From assembly GCA_016748015.1 (NCBI GenBank), contig JAAOMT010000430.1, forward strand, positions 51,375-84,339: 32,965 nucleotides of DNA. The letters are read 5' to 3'. A model generated the notes under the pieces. That model searched no databases. It worked only from the letters and a program-made list of their open reading frames with translations, and had not been told where the DNA came from. A program made the translations under genes and the position numbers. How positions within the stretch are numbered: position 1 is the stretch's first letter; every line of letters starts with the position of its first letter. Below are positions 19,368-30,807 of this stretch, in pieces. The DNA is from Geosiphon pyriformis (taxonomy: Eukaryota; Glomeromycota; Glomeromycetes; Archaeosporales; Geosiphonaceae).

Positions 19368-21282
19368 TGGATGATAATCCTAAGTGCGGGGTTTCAATCT
19401 CAAAATGGTTACTGAAATAGTCATTATTTTTATAAACAACTTATTTACACATCTTTTGTAATTTCATTTCATCTTTAAAGTAGGGAATTGTTTTCAACCA
19501 TGGTTAAATTATTAGTTGCTCAAAAGACTTGTTAGCTATAATTACAAAGTTCATAAAAAAACCTTATTTAACAGTTAAATTTTTTCAAAAAACAACATGA
19601 GACACAAATTTATTAATATAAAAATTACTTTTATTATTAAAATTGATGATTTAGTTTTTTGTAGAGGGAAAATTTAATCAAGAGTTTTTTCTTACGAAAT
19701 TTCACTGTTAAAGAGCTTTATTGAATATGTAACTATTAATCTCATCACAATTTGAGCAGTTTGTAATTAATATATAAAGCTAATGTTTTTACAACAATAA
19801 ATCCGAAAGGAATTTTGTTTTTTTGTCTAAAAATGCATAGGTTATAAAATAAAAACTGATATATTATTAATTCAGTACAAAAAAATCGGGTTTTATTTAT
19901 TTGACCTTTTTTTTGAATTCGGTTATTACATAATATTTTTTTAAAAAATAAGCTAAAAACTAACAATAAAAAAAACCCATTATAAACATGCGCTGTTATG
20001 AACTTTCTAATTGATTAAATAATTTTTGTAAAATGGTTTCAAGGATTCATTTCTTGACTGGCAACATCCTAATTGCATGAATAAACAATTTTAATAAAAA
20101 TCAAGTAAACTAGGTTGAATCAATTTTGAACTGACTTAATTCTCGAGTGAAGCGATTGAAACAAAAAATTCGTTCTATTTTGCGTAGAAATTTTTTTATA
20201 AAAAACAATTTTATGTTTTGCATTATAATTGTAAATATGATAATAAAATATTACAATATATACTTATTTACTTAAAAATTACTCGTTAATTAAATTGTAA
20301 TTATGAATATCTAAAAAATTTTGTTTGAAATTATTTTATTTTAATAGTATTATTTTTTCTAAACATATATGTATTGTTTAAAATAATTTTAAAAAAATCT
20401 ATAAGGTATTTAAAGTAAAATATTTTTAAATCAAACCATATTTTTTATTTTTTTAAATTTTATGTTATAAATTTTTAAGAATAGTTACTTGAGTGTTTTA
20501 GTTAAATATATTAAATTTCAAGTATTATAATTTTTGACTTATTCAAAAAACCATTTTTATATATATTATAAAATAAAATTGTATTAATTTTTTTATTATT
20601 GATGTTTTCATTACAATTTTTTTGTTAAACATTTAATTTACTTAAACCAAACCCATTTCAAGATCTTGTCTTCTCATGATAATTGCTTAAAAAAATGAGT
20701 ATAAATTTTTTGAATCACAATAAATGTTTTTTTAAACTAATTTAGAAATAAATTTAACGAGATAATTTCTAATATCTCGAATTAAGATTTTTTTAATTAA
20801 AGAAGCTATGACTTGAAAAGTTCTGACAAAGAAAAATGTATTAAAGATTGAAATTAATCTAAACTTAAAATTATAAGCCCAAACTAAAAATAAACATAAT
20901 AGAAATTATATTTATTATGTGACAAAGTAATTATCAATTGCCAAGGTTAAAAAAAACTATTTATATTTTCCTATTATAATTGCTATTTTCAATTCATAAT
21001 GAAAACCAATAGCCCCCATTCTTTGAGGGCTCGAAAGTGTTAATCGCAATTAGATCTTATAAAAGAAAATGGATAGCACACATCTATAAATTTAAACAAT
21101 TTCAATTTTTAATTAACAAATTTATATTTATAGTATATATCTATAATCTAAATTATATAGAAAATAAGCTGCGTCTTTTTTTTATATTTCTGTTTTCTTT
21201 TCACTATAATTATTGTTAAATTCAAAGCTAAAATTATTAAACAAAGAAAATCATTGCACTCATAATAACAATTTCAAAAAGT
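19368..21282. other. AT-rich intergenic DNA
   Basis: Long AT-rich stretch. Open frames at 19745-19966 (-) and 21037-21219 (+) are Phe/Tyr/Ile/Lys-rich translations of AT-rich DNA. No gene or RNA is supported. Confidence 0.65.
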
Positions 21283-21498
21283 TTAATTTAAACCAGTATT
21301 TATCAAGTCAAATTCATTCGTTTCCTCGCGTTCAACTCGTGAAAAAGTAGTTTGATCACGGAACCAAATCAAAGCACTATAAAACCGAATAATAATATTA
21401 ATTGTTAAGATAACTGAGCTCATAATGAGACTCATTATAGGAATAATTTCGTATGCAATGGTGTTTTGCTGGTACATGACCTATTTGAAATAATAGTG

Positions 21499-21536
<38 letters not shown>

Positions 21537-22745
21537 TATTATTATTATTATAAGATATTTAATTTGGTGAAGCGTCAAAATTTTGAAAAAAAAAGGCTAA
21601 ATCTTTGAAATCAAACCTGAATTACAAATTGTGGAATACCCTCAATAAAAATATTGATGGTACTACCCCAAAAGATCAAATCTTCAAGTCTTTTGGAAAT
21701 CGGTGCACTGAAAATCCCTAAGTTTGTATACTTTGAATGCAAAAGATTCAGAGCATCTATATCAGCAGCAGATAGTATAGTAAATAAGGCAGCGGGCTTG
21801 CCAAATTGCCGAAACCATACAACATATTCACTATTAATGCTAATCTCATTGATTATGATGTATCCTGCCAGTCCTGTGTTGAAAAGAAAAGGTATTGCTG
21901 TTCAAAGAAACATTTACGAATTAATTATCTTTGCTGTTTTTAAATTTTTAATGCATTTACAATTTACAAATTAATTACCTTGGTAAATATAAAAATCCCA
22001 CATCTTTTCCGTTTATTATAGTGAATGTGATGTCAACTATGATATCGACTAGAATTAATGTAATAGAAACAACTGCAAAGCTATTACCCTAAAATTAGTA
22101 AAAGTTATTAAAATATTTATTTAATTTTAAACTTTAAATCACAATAATTAAATCCCAATATAACCGCAAAAAAATAAATCAAATACCTTTGGATTTTTCT
22201 TTTTTCCTATAAAATATAGAGCCATTAATATTATTGCAATAAAAGGAATTGCAATTAGATGAAATTTAAATTCTTTCCAAAAATTTGCTAAAAACAAAAA
22301 ATTATTAAATGATATACAGTTTAATAGAAATCAAATAATGAATATTAATTAATGCTCGCTCACGTTGAACTTGGAACCCAAAAGTCTCATCTAAAAAGCC
22401 CGTGTATGAATAAGTGCTAATGGGAGTGAACCATTTATTCTCGATTAATGCATTGAGGTAATGTGCAATTTCCATTGGATTTTTAGAACCGCTTTTTGAA
22501 GAAATTTGAAGTAGTAATATTTCTCGGCCTACTGATTCTGATTTAGATTTATCAGTCTTATGATCAATAATTTTGATACGACTTCTTTAAACAGGAATTG
22601 TAAAAGATAATTGATCTTCAAGTGTTTTTTGAAAACTTCTCGTTCGTTTTTAATTTTGTTGAAATCCGAGAAATTTGTATTCAGACGTAAGAATCCAATC
22701 AGGGTAGCTTAAATCAACAACAATAAATATGATGTATTTTAGTTA
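21283..22745 (-). pseudogene. Multi-pass membrane protein, five exons, damaged (copy 4)
   Basis: Reverse strand; exons from 5': A 22745-22364, B 22287-22197, C 22088-21979, D about 21895-21617, E 21480-21283. Introns use GTGAGC/TAG, GTATTT/TAG, GTAATT, and GTTTGA/TAG. Exon A reads FIVVDLSYPDWILTSEYKFL, stop, ... LLLQISSKSGSKNPMEIAHY, LNALIENKWFTPISTYSYTG. B and C supply helices IAIPFIAIILMALYFI and VVSITLILVDIIVDITF. D reads FGKPAALFTILSAADIDALN and FWGSTINIFIEGIPQFVIQ. E reads VMYQQNTIAYEIIPIMSLIM, a helix, RFYSALIWFRDQ and an acidic tail ending at TAA 21283. It resembles a multi-copy membrane family I remember from arbuscular mycorrhizal fungi, of unknown function. Two stops in exon A and a frame problem at the C-D junction suggest a recent pseudogene. 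Confidence 0.7.
21499..21552. repeat. (AAT)n-(ATT)n microsatellite, self-complementary
   Basis: About twelve AAT units switch to about five ATT units, so the tract can fold back on itself. It lies in the 21481-21616 intron of the membrane-protein gene and accounts for that intron's length. Confidence 0.9.
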
Positions 22746-22789
22746 GATAGGGACCTTAAAAATTTTCTAATAGAAAATAAACAATTAAC

Positions 22790-23031
22790 CTTCCCAGTAA
22801 AAAAAAGATTTTCATAAAAATGTTCATAAAATAACCATAATTTATTTTTTTTATCTAAAAATGTATATTATTTGTTCATAATTTGAAATAATTTTGAGTT
22901 GGTTATTTTTGCGATACATAAAATGTACACTAAATGTTCATATAAAGAATAATATTCCATTTTTTGTCCTTTAAAATGAATATTATCAATTTATATTTAC
23001 AATAAATATCCATTACATTTTTTTATTATTG
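22790..23031. repeat. AT-rich stretch with three TGTTCATA motifs
   Basis: TGTTCATA occurs at 22821-22828, 22873-22880 and 22935-22942, about 50-60 bases apart and in the same orientation, just beyond the 3' end of the transposase relic at 23032-24250. CACTA-type elements carry short repeated motifs near their ends, so these may be subterminal repeats. No clear terminal inverted repeat was found. Confidence 0.4.
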
Positions 23032-24250
23032 TTAATTGTCTATAAAATATACAGCTTCTTTATCAATTATATAATAGATATAACCAAGTTTTATAAATCC
23101 TACACAATGATCAATTGCAAATACATCAATAAATTTATATGAACTATATATTGAAAAAGATAACAATCCAATATTATCTTTTTCAATATTAGCAGTCCAA
23201 TGAATATAAGCAAGCATGTAAATTTCTCAATTAAAATTATAAACCAAATAGTATTCAATATTTCCATAAAATTTTTGTGTCACATATTCTGGTTTTCGTT
23301 TAGGAAATGATGCTCATTTGTCTATTTCCATCATAACTTATATAAAATTTATAAGTTAAATATTGCATTAAAAAATTTCAAAGTATACAAATTACATACC
23401 AAGACAGAATAATTAGTTCGAGCCCAATCTTGATTTTTTTTAATCCCATTTTGATACAATAATATGTCCATTTTTGGTACATAATCGTCCATATTTTGTG
23501 CCATATGGAGAAAAAGACTAATAATTATTCATTATTACAAGTTTTTAAATTATAAAAAAAAATAAAAACTTACCTTTAATTTTCGATTGTCTATATTATA
23601 TAGAACAGAAAAATGATCTTTAATTTTTTTAATTCTGTCTGACTAAGAATATTTTTTTTTGATGGAAAATAAAATTTTTCATTCACTTTAGGTAGAGAAA
23701 ATATAAAATGTTTTGCATAATCTTTGTCTTGTTGAAGAGGAAAGATAGTCATATAAATAGTAGTGTAAAATTGTAGATGATTAAACATTTCCCAGATATG
23801 AACATTATTAATGATGTTTTTGTATAGATAAAGATATGATTAGGCTAAAGAAACAAGCATTCTACATACTCATTTTATAGGAAATTAACAAGTGGCCTAA
23901 CATAGACCAGTTTTTTCAATACTATCTACAATATGTAACAACTTATGAAAACATAACTTCATTGTACTGTATTGTTTCTCTTGACCACAGTAATAATATT
24001 TGTAAAAAAGATCAATTCCATTTGTAAATACTTTATATTAAATTAATAAAGCAATAAATATTTATTTACCTTTCATAATAGTTATAAAAAACCGAAATAA
24101 TAATCAAATATTATCCATATTTTGTGCAGTTAATGTCAACTTTTAACACAAGCATAAAGCTTTAAAAAAATTGCCCATCTCTTATAATATCTTTGTGGCA
24201 TTTGCCTTTTTAAAAGAGACAAAAAATATATTGTGATTTATAAAGTCTAT
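23032..24250 (-). pseudogene. CACTA/Plavaka-like transposase relic, C-terminal part
   Basis: On the reverse strand, 24220-24110 holds a degraded MPQRYYKRWAIFLKLY. From about 24030 it reads YYYCGQEKQYSTMKLCFHKL with LHIVDSIEKTG, then several stops through the remnant of a WQFPMER-like block (FPI...VCRMLVSLA). Next come NNVHIWEMFNHLQFYTTIYM, EKFYFPSKKNILSQTELKKL, an intron (23573-23518), QNMDDYVPKMDILLYQNGIK, an intron (23399-23337) and KPEYVTQKFYGNIEYYLVYN. Last come MLAYIHWTANIEKDNIGLLS and DVFAIDHCVGFIKL...YYIIDKE, ending at TAA 23032. The order matches the DUF4218-like C-terminus of fungal Plavaka transposases as I remember it. The catalytic DDE part is absent. At least five stops or shifts make it dead. 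Confidence 0.6.
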
Positions 24251-24520
24251 TTTCAGCCTTATATCTATTATAATAAAGAACAATTTTGTATAGAGATTGT
24301 TCAAATAAGAGAGGCAGTATTGTTTGATAATAACTTATTACAACTCCTATTTCTTTTCATGTATTTTTGTTAAATACATAGTCTCCATTATTCTGACCAC
24401 TTTTTTTTAAAAAAAATTACCTGTTCAATGTTTGAACATATATTCAACAATGTTTTTATAAATAAAATACATTATATTAATTGAAAAAGAATCTGAAAAA
24501 TATATTGCTTTTAAATTAAA

Positions 24521-24611
24521 TAATATACTTTGATCTTTTATTCCTATTATTATGAAAAAATAAATATTATACTTTGATCTTTTATTCTTATTATTTTGAA
24601 AAAATAAATAT
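24521..24611. repeat. 44-base tandem duplication
   Basis: Two copies share ATACTTTGATCTTTTATTC followed by TATTATT, a short A run and TAAATAT. The landmark ATACTTTGATC starts at 24525 and 24569. The few differences suggest a fairly recent duplication. Confidence 0.85.
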
Positions 24612-25110
24612 TAATAAAAACAATTAATACAAAATATTAACAATAAAAACATATCAAATTCTAATATTAATTCTGCTTTGTCTTTTTTCAAACTGACTGT
24701 TTTTATTTGAAAGATTCAATTTTTAAATTGTTTATGAGTTTATAAAGTAAATTATCTAGATCATATATTTGATACTGATTTTTTTCTAATAGATAGTAAT
24801 ATTGAAAAATATATATAATTTGTATAAAGTCTATAGATATTACAAAAACAACATTTTTTGTATAAATTATGTTTTATAAAACTTATTAACTTTGTTAAAC
24901 CAGGCATATTACCTGATTATTATAAAACATAAGTATATAATAAAAAAGACTCTTTTTTAAATTTTTTATAGCAGTTAATTCCAACTAGACATATATTAAA
25001 CAACAAAGTTAATATATATAACTAATAGTCTATTAAATAAGATATTAGAATACTATCTTCTAATTCTTTAATTCTTGAATTATAGAAAACATAAATAAAT
25101 TAAAATTTTT

Positions 25111-25190
25111 AGGTTTTTTTGAACCGAATATAATAACTATTATTATTAAGTTTTTTTGAACCGAATATAATAGCTATTATTATTAGGTTT
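25111..25190. repeat. 37-38-base tandem duplication
   Basis: Two copies of a unit made of a T run, GAACCGAATATAATA, one variable base, and CTATTATTATTA. A third T run begins after the second copy. No coding content. Confidence 0.85.
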
Positions 25191-25853
25191 TTTTTAACAC
25201 ATTCCTGTAGATAAATATTAACATTAATTATTAAAACTACTCAGCAATTATTATTTTTAAAATATTTGATAACCATTAATAGAATTTATTAATACCACAT
25301 TCTGATTATCTTAAAAGAAACCTTTAAACACAAGTTTTTTGTATTTTATACTATTAAATATATCTCCAATTGTGCTATTTAAACTAAAACTTTGATGATA
25401 AATATAGTTTGCACGATATCTTATGGTTCTAGAGTGTTTTAAATTTTAGTACTGAATTCTAAAATAATTTTTGATAGAAAAATAAGTCATTTAACATTGA
25501 AAACATGTTTTTTTCTCGGAATTTTAGTGTCGGACAGATATTATATTTGTCATAATCTTTGTATTTTCTGGTATATATATGGCAGAATTTAATAAACATA
25601 TCAACTCATGTTGATTTTATAGGCACTATAAATTTTAATGTCTCTTTTACTTAGTATAGATTAACAATGCTACTATTAACTGCTATTATAATTTGTTGAA
25701 ACATGTTATCAGTTAAATTACAGCAAAACTTGACCTTATATAATCTGAGTGCACAGTTATTCACTGAATAATTCTTTCTTTTGCTTAATATTTAATATGA
25801 ATAGAATTATCAAATTAGTTTTAAGATAAAATAATAAAAATTTTTTTAAGTAA

Positions 25854-26069
25854 CTATAAATACCAAATTTTTATACCAGAAATATTATCAAATGATTTAT
25901 TTAAGTTAATTGAATCAAAAATTTCAGAATTTAAAAACAATTTATGCTCAATATCTGAATAGTTCATAATTTCAAAATTCGAAAACAATTTAAATTCAAT
26001 ATTCAAATAATCTATAATTTCTGAATTTAAACCCAATTTAGGCTCCATATTAGAATAGTTACTTTTCAA
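25854..26069 (-). CDS. Short ORF with three 16-residue repeats
   Basis: A 71-codon reverse frame opens MKSN, then three units of 16: YSNMEPKLGLNSEIID, YLNIEFKLFSNFEIMN and YSDIEHKLFLNSEIFD. It ends SINLNKSFDNISGIKIWYL with a stop at 25854. The repeats keep YSxIExKLFLNSEI, are acidic and may be helical. Upstream on the same strand, about 26330-26225, a related-looking frame reads NLDLKSCLSLSIFDIKESSD with NNSEILIIG, perhaps an earlier exon. The family is unrecognised. The small DNA unit (48 bases) could also be a chance open tandem repeat. Confidence 0.3.
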   Translation of the reverse strand: MKSNYSNMEPKLGLNSEIIDYLNIEFKLFSNFEIMNYSDIEHKLFLNSEIFDSINLNKSFDNISGIKIWYL

Positions 26070-28150
26070 ATAATTTTTATTGATTATGTTTATACAATTT
26101 TTACTTATAATATAATTTTTTTAAAAAATTGAACTTCTTGGCAATTCATTTTTAGATCTTTAAATTATTGTATTAATATTAATACATATTAAAAAAATAA
26201 AAATAGGCTTTATATAAACATATCCAATAATCAAAATTTCAGAATTATTATCTGAACTTTCTTTAATATCAAAAATACTCAAACTTAAGCAACTTTTTAA
26301 ATCCAAGTTGTTTTGTTTACATTCTTTAATACAAAACTATCAATTAATAAAACAAGAAAGCAGACAATAAAAATTAATATTATTTTATCTAAAATAAGTT
26401 TTTAATATTTCATGATTTCAATCAAATATTCAAAAAGTTTTTACATAAAAATGAAGTCTACATTTTAATAAACTTGAAATAACTACAGTTTTTATTATCA
26501 AAAACTAAAATTATCAACAAGATCTTAAAAAATCATTTTAATTACAATTACTAATAAATAAAAAGATTGATATCTTGTAATATATATTAATTACTGCAAG
26601 CTTTTAATACAGGAGAATTTTCAAAGTATACAATAATAACTTTATAATTAAAACTATAACTTATTTCAAATAAATTTTAATTAATAAATATTGAAAAAAA
26701 AATTTGTATTTCTGGTATAATTTAATTATTAATTATTTTCATACTATATATTAAATATAGATCACATAATAAACTACATTGTACTATATTAACAAATTTC
26801 TTACTTGACCAAAAAAACTGCCAAATTTAATTACTATTTATATATATTTATAGTACACAAATAACCTAGCCACATGTTATATTTTAGTTTTAAATCTTAT
26901 TTTTTCTAATTTTTTTATATTTATATAATTTATTATTTTTGAAATCCAAATTTTATTACAATATAAAAATAATAATTTTTTTATTTACTAATTTAGAAAC
27001 TTAAATTTGCCAATAGCATTAACTATTATTTTTATCTACTGTATTAAAATTCAATACTTCTTTGCTTAAGTTTAATAAATTATCTAAGTTTTGACCAATG
27101 TCAGATTTATTAGTATTAGTTTTATTTTAGAACATCTTTGATTTCATGTATAATATAGCTACTAATACTCTTCCAACTACATAAAAACATGTACTTCAGA
27201 GTTTCTATATTACCACATTTAAGATTTTTGATGTTGTAATATTTTTTATAATACAGTTTTTTTTTATCACAACTAAAGTGTTCTATATAAAGCTTTTATT
27301 AAATATGTAAACAAACCAGTTGTTTTTTTGTTTGTTGAACTAGATTTTAAGTTGTCATATTACAACAATTCTTTTTTAGTCAACTTTGTTCTTTATTATA
27401 TTTTTAAATACTCTTAAAGATCTAAGAAATTCTTAACCTAAGCAGTAGTAAGATTTCTAATATTTTTTTGATTTTATATGAATTGCTATTCTAGATTAAT
27501 TGGTAAAAATTGTTTTTTTATTATTATTAAATAACAGTTGGTTATAAAAACAAAGTTGATAAACTAATTTTCTATTTAAATAATATGTTATATATTGTAT
27601 CAGTTTTTTATTTTTTGATACAAGAAAACCAGAGCGGCAGCTGGATAGCCTCTAAAGTAATAATTCAAAAGTGTAAAAAACTAGATATAAACTATACCTC
27701 TACTACTATAATTAATTGAATAAATCAAATCTATATTCCACTAAAAATTAATCAAACCAAAAAAAGTTCAGAATCACAACTTAAAATACCAATTTTAACT
27801 GATAAATAAAGTGTTAATTTTTTTCTCGGATATTGCATTCATAATAAATATATTTGACTGTCTTGGTCTAAATAATGGCTTGACAATGCCTGGTTTACAA
27901 ATTAAAGGTATTTGAAAATAAATTAGTCTTAAATAAAAGTTTTTTAAAAAAAATTTAATATATATATATATTTCAAATATTGTTCATTAATGGGGTTCAA
28001 TTTTATGAATATTCACCAATTGAAGGCTTTTTAATAATAGCGTTTTACAGGGCAAATAATTATCTCAACCACATTTAAATTTTTAATCAAATAAAATTTT
28101 GAAATATTAATACTTCTTTATTTATATTAGAAATTAACAAAAAGACAATG
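26070..28150. other. AT-rich intergenic DNA
   Basis: Very AT-rich, with frequent stops in all frames. A brief less AT-rich patch at 27626-27660 (gagcggcagctggatagcc) could not be folded into a tRNA or assigned. No gene is supported. Confidence 0.6.
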
Positions 28151-28154
28151 AGCT

Positions 28155-28301
28155 GCTAGAAATCCAAGACAAGTTTCAACTTATTTTAATGATGATATAA
28201 AGTTGCCCAAAGAATTTCTAGTAAGGTAGAGAGTTTTAAAGAAATTATGAGAATCTATAAGGGAAAAAAATTGAATGATTATGGTGCAAACCATTTATAA
28301 T
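28155..28301 (+). pseudogene. Short coding-like relic, unrecognised
   Basis: One forward frame reads AARNPRQVSTYFNDDIKLPK with EFLVR to a stop. An overlapping frame then reads KVAQRISSKVESFKEIMRIY with KGKKLNDYGANHL before TAA. The composition is unlike the filler on both sides. No family is recognised. Confidence 0.25.
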
Positions 28302-28465
28302 CATCAAAAATGTAGATCAGTCCGAAATTTTAAATGATGATCTTCATGTGTTTTTATTTATATAATTAAATTTTATTGGTTAATATACATGTGTTTTTAA
28401 TATATTATTTATAATAAAAAATAAAATTTTATTAAATTTTATATAATATAAAACCAAATACAGTA

Positions 28466-30613
28466 TTACAAAGTTTGAATATTATTTAATTTGTCTAATT
28501 CTTCAAAAATATTATCTGGAATTCTTCTATGAGATTTATACTTTTTTATAGCATATTCTACTAATTTTCCACTAAGACCTTTTCTATAAAGATTCATATA
28601 ACACCAACATTTTCTTGAAAATTGTCTAATAGTTATTAAAGATACTGATTCAAAACTTTCAGACACTGTGCTTTGTAATCTTTTCCATGAATAATCGCAT
28701 TTGTTACATGCATATCTTTTAGCAGCTCCCCAATATCTTTCAATAAAATTTAATTCGCAATAAAATTTTGGAAAAAAAATGCACTTATGTCTCATACTTT
28801 TGATTAATTCTTCAATTGCATTTTTTTGAGCAAGAAAATCAGATTCTCAAGATATTACTCGATGTGCACAACAAGAAACTCTTGAAGAATCTTTAATTTT
28901 TTTTTGTATTTTTGGTATTCTAATACTAATCCTTTTAATGGCCATTTTCCTCATTCTATTAATACTTGTTTAATTTCTTTAGGCAATCCTCGAAGTTTTT
29001 CATCTGAATATGTTTCCAAGAAGATCATCAATTGTAATTGATTATCTAATCCAAAAGAAGTATCTTGCATTAATGATTGCTTTCCATCTGGACTTAAATT
29101 CATTCTGTTTGCAATTAAGGCATCTTTACTAAATGCTGCATGATTAAAGCTATTATCGAAAGCAAATACAGCTGTACAATCTGAATATAATTTCTCAAAA
29201 ATTAGAATTACTTTATATTTAATTTGTTTAAGAAGATGGTCTGCTGTCCAATAACCATCTTGATTTATACCAGGTTGCAAATAACATCATGCCTTTTCTG
29301 ATATATTAGAATAGTTTTCTATATCCTTTTGTTGTAAACGTAAACGTCCATTAATTTCAATTAGAAATTCACTAACCATGATTGATCTTCCATTTCCTTT
29401 TTTTCTTAGTGGCAAATTTCCATGTTCAGCCCATATGCTATGCTTGTCATCATTTGAATAAAAGATGCATTCATTATAGACTACAAAAACTTTTTTTTTC
29501 TTTTTATTAAGTAAGTTAGGACATATTCAATTCATAAATTCACCTTTATACTTTGACATATATTTTTCATGCTCATATATTTTTTCTAAAAATTCTTTTC
29601 GAGATTGCAAAACATCATTTCTTTCATGTCCATCATAATATAAGCCTTGATGATGTTATTGGAATGAATAACCAAGAATTTTGAGCGATTTTACTGCAGT
29701 CATAAGACTAATAGTTTTTTCTTTCATTATTCCAATATTAGAAAACAATTCATGTTTGATGAATTTTTTAAATGTGGCTGAAGTGGCATTGAAGTTTTGG
29801 TTTCTAATTCAAATATGACATCTTTTCGCAATGCCTTCATCATCAATTATTCTAATCGTTTTTTGGTGTTTTTCATGTTTTAATGTTGGAAACTTATCAT
29901 TAAGCAACCAATACTTTGCAAGATATTGAATTTTTTATGCTTTCCATATACTACCATCAATAAAAACTTTTGGGCAATTTTCAAACTGGCATTAATTTTT
30001 CCATGTCCATTATTATTATTTAACAAGGTAAGATATTCAAAAATAGCTCTTTTTTAATTATATTTGAAGACAGTTAACTGAGCATGTTGTTTTTCTAAAT
30101 GTTTTTTTAACTCTTGCCCTTTTTTTATTTGATTAGCATATGAATCAACCTTACTTTCTGAATTGCATGAAGATTCATTACATTCGGGCCATTGTAAGTC
30201 TGTAGTTTGAGCATCACTAATATTAAAAAAGTGGTAATTTTTTTAGTTCCGGCTGCTGCTTTGGTGAATAAACTATTTGGTCCATATTTATTGTAATAGG
30301 TTGACTTTGGTATTTTTTTTGTCATGTAAAGGTCTTGCTTCTTTTTTTTTAGATGATTGTCATTTTTTCATACTAAACTGAGTTTTTTTAATTTTGTATT
30401 TATTCTAATTGCAGCTTCCATATCTTTTATATCATCCCATTTACTGTTATCATCATTGCCCCACTTTCTATTACTAACATCCAGTCTGTTAAATTTATTT
30501 ACTTCAATATCATGATCATTTATTGAAGTGATATGATGTGTTTTTTTATATGATCTTTTTGCATTTCTAACTTGATTTTTAGCTTTTCTTTTTCCTTTAG
30601 AATTAAGTGGCAT
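28466..30613 (-). pseudogene. DDE (IS630/Tc1-like) transposase relic, near full length
   Basis: The ATG at 30613 begins a basic N-terminus (MPLNSKGKRKAKNQVRNAKR). Broken blocks follow: IPKSTYYNKYGPNSLFTKAA, DAQTTDLQWPECNESSCNSE, HEKHQKTIRIIDDEGIAKR, LYYDGHERNDVLQSRKEFLE, VVYNECIFYSNDDKHSIWAE, KKGNGRSIMVSEFLIEINGR, INQDGYWTADHLLKQI, VFAFDNSFNHAAFSKDALIA, and after shifts FYCELNFIERYWGAAKRYAC. It ends with KSHRRIP and TAA at 28466. The DNSxNH and ELNFIExYWG blocks hold the second and third acidic residues of a DDE catalytic core. The first is expected where YNEC stands, and Asn is found there. Stops at 29287, 28951 and 28847 plus frameshifts confirm decay. No terminal repeats were found. The element family name is uncertain. 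Confidence 0.8.
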
Positions 30614-30807
30614 TTTTTTATGTAATATGATGTTAATCTAGTGTGTAATTGGTGCTTGGACAGAATTAAATGATTTGAACTGTGTAATGTTGTACAACAA
30701 AATTGTATCACAATAGAAATGGCGTTTTTAATTCAGATATATATCTATTCTTTAAATCTCTTTGGTTTCAATTTAAACTTTAATTTCTGTTTTGTAGTTC
30801 TGGATAA
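30614..30807. other. Spacer between divergent relics
   Basis: Lies upstream of the reverse-strand transposase and upstream of the forward bromodomain relic. A TTTTGTAG at about 30789-30796 may be a splice acceptor for the bromodomain exon. Shadow open frames occur; no gene is supported. Confidence 0.4.

Larger units (their letters stand above)
24255..25853. other. AT-rich DNA with short tandem repeats
   Basis: No gene is supported. Two tandem duplications at 24521-24611 and 25111-25190 are listed separately. Part may be the remaining body of the upstream transposon relic. Confidence 0.5.

Noticed and set aside
19022-19374. Two more open frames over the secreted-protein gene, one reverse (110 codons) and one forward (99 codons)
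   Set aside because: Both are Leu/Val/Pro-rich shadows of the repeat. The 86-residue frame has the signal peptide, KR site and regular repeat units.
21037-21219. 60-codon forward open frame, Tyr/Phe-rich
   Set aside because: Low-complexity AT-rich DNA, with no upstream signal or homologous copy in the window.
21654-21974. 106-codon forward open frame with YPASPVLKRKGIAVQRNIY
   Set aside because: Antisense to exon D of the reverse-strand membrane gene, which has splice sites, hydrophobic helices and homologous copies.
27626-27660. Less AT-rich patch that might be part of a tRNA
   Set aside because: I could not build a cloverleaf: no T-loop GGTTCGA-type sequence and no matching acceptor stem nearby.
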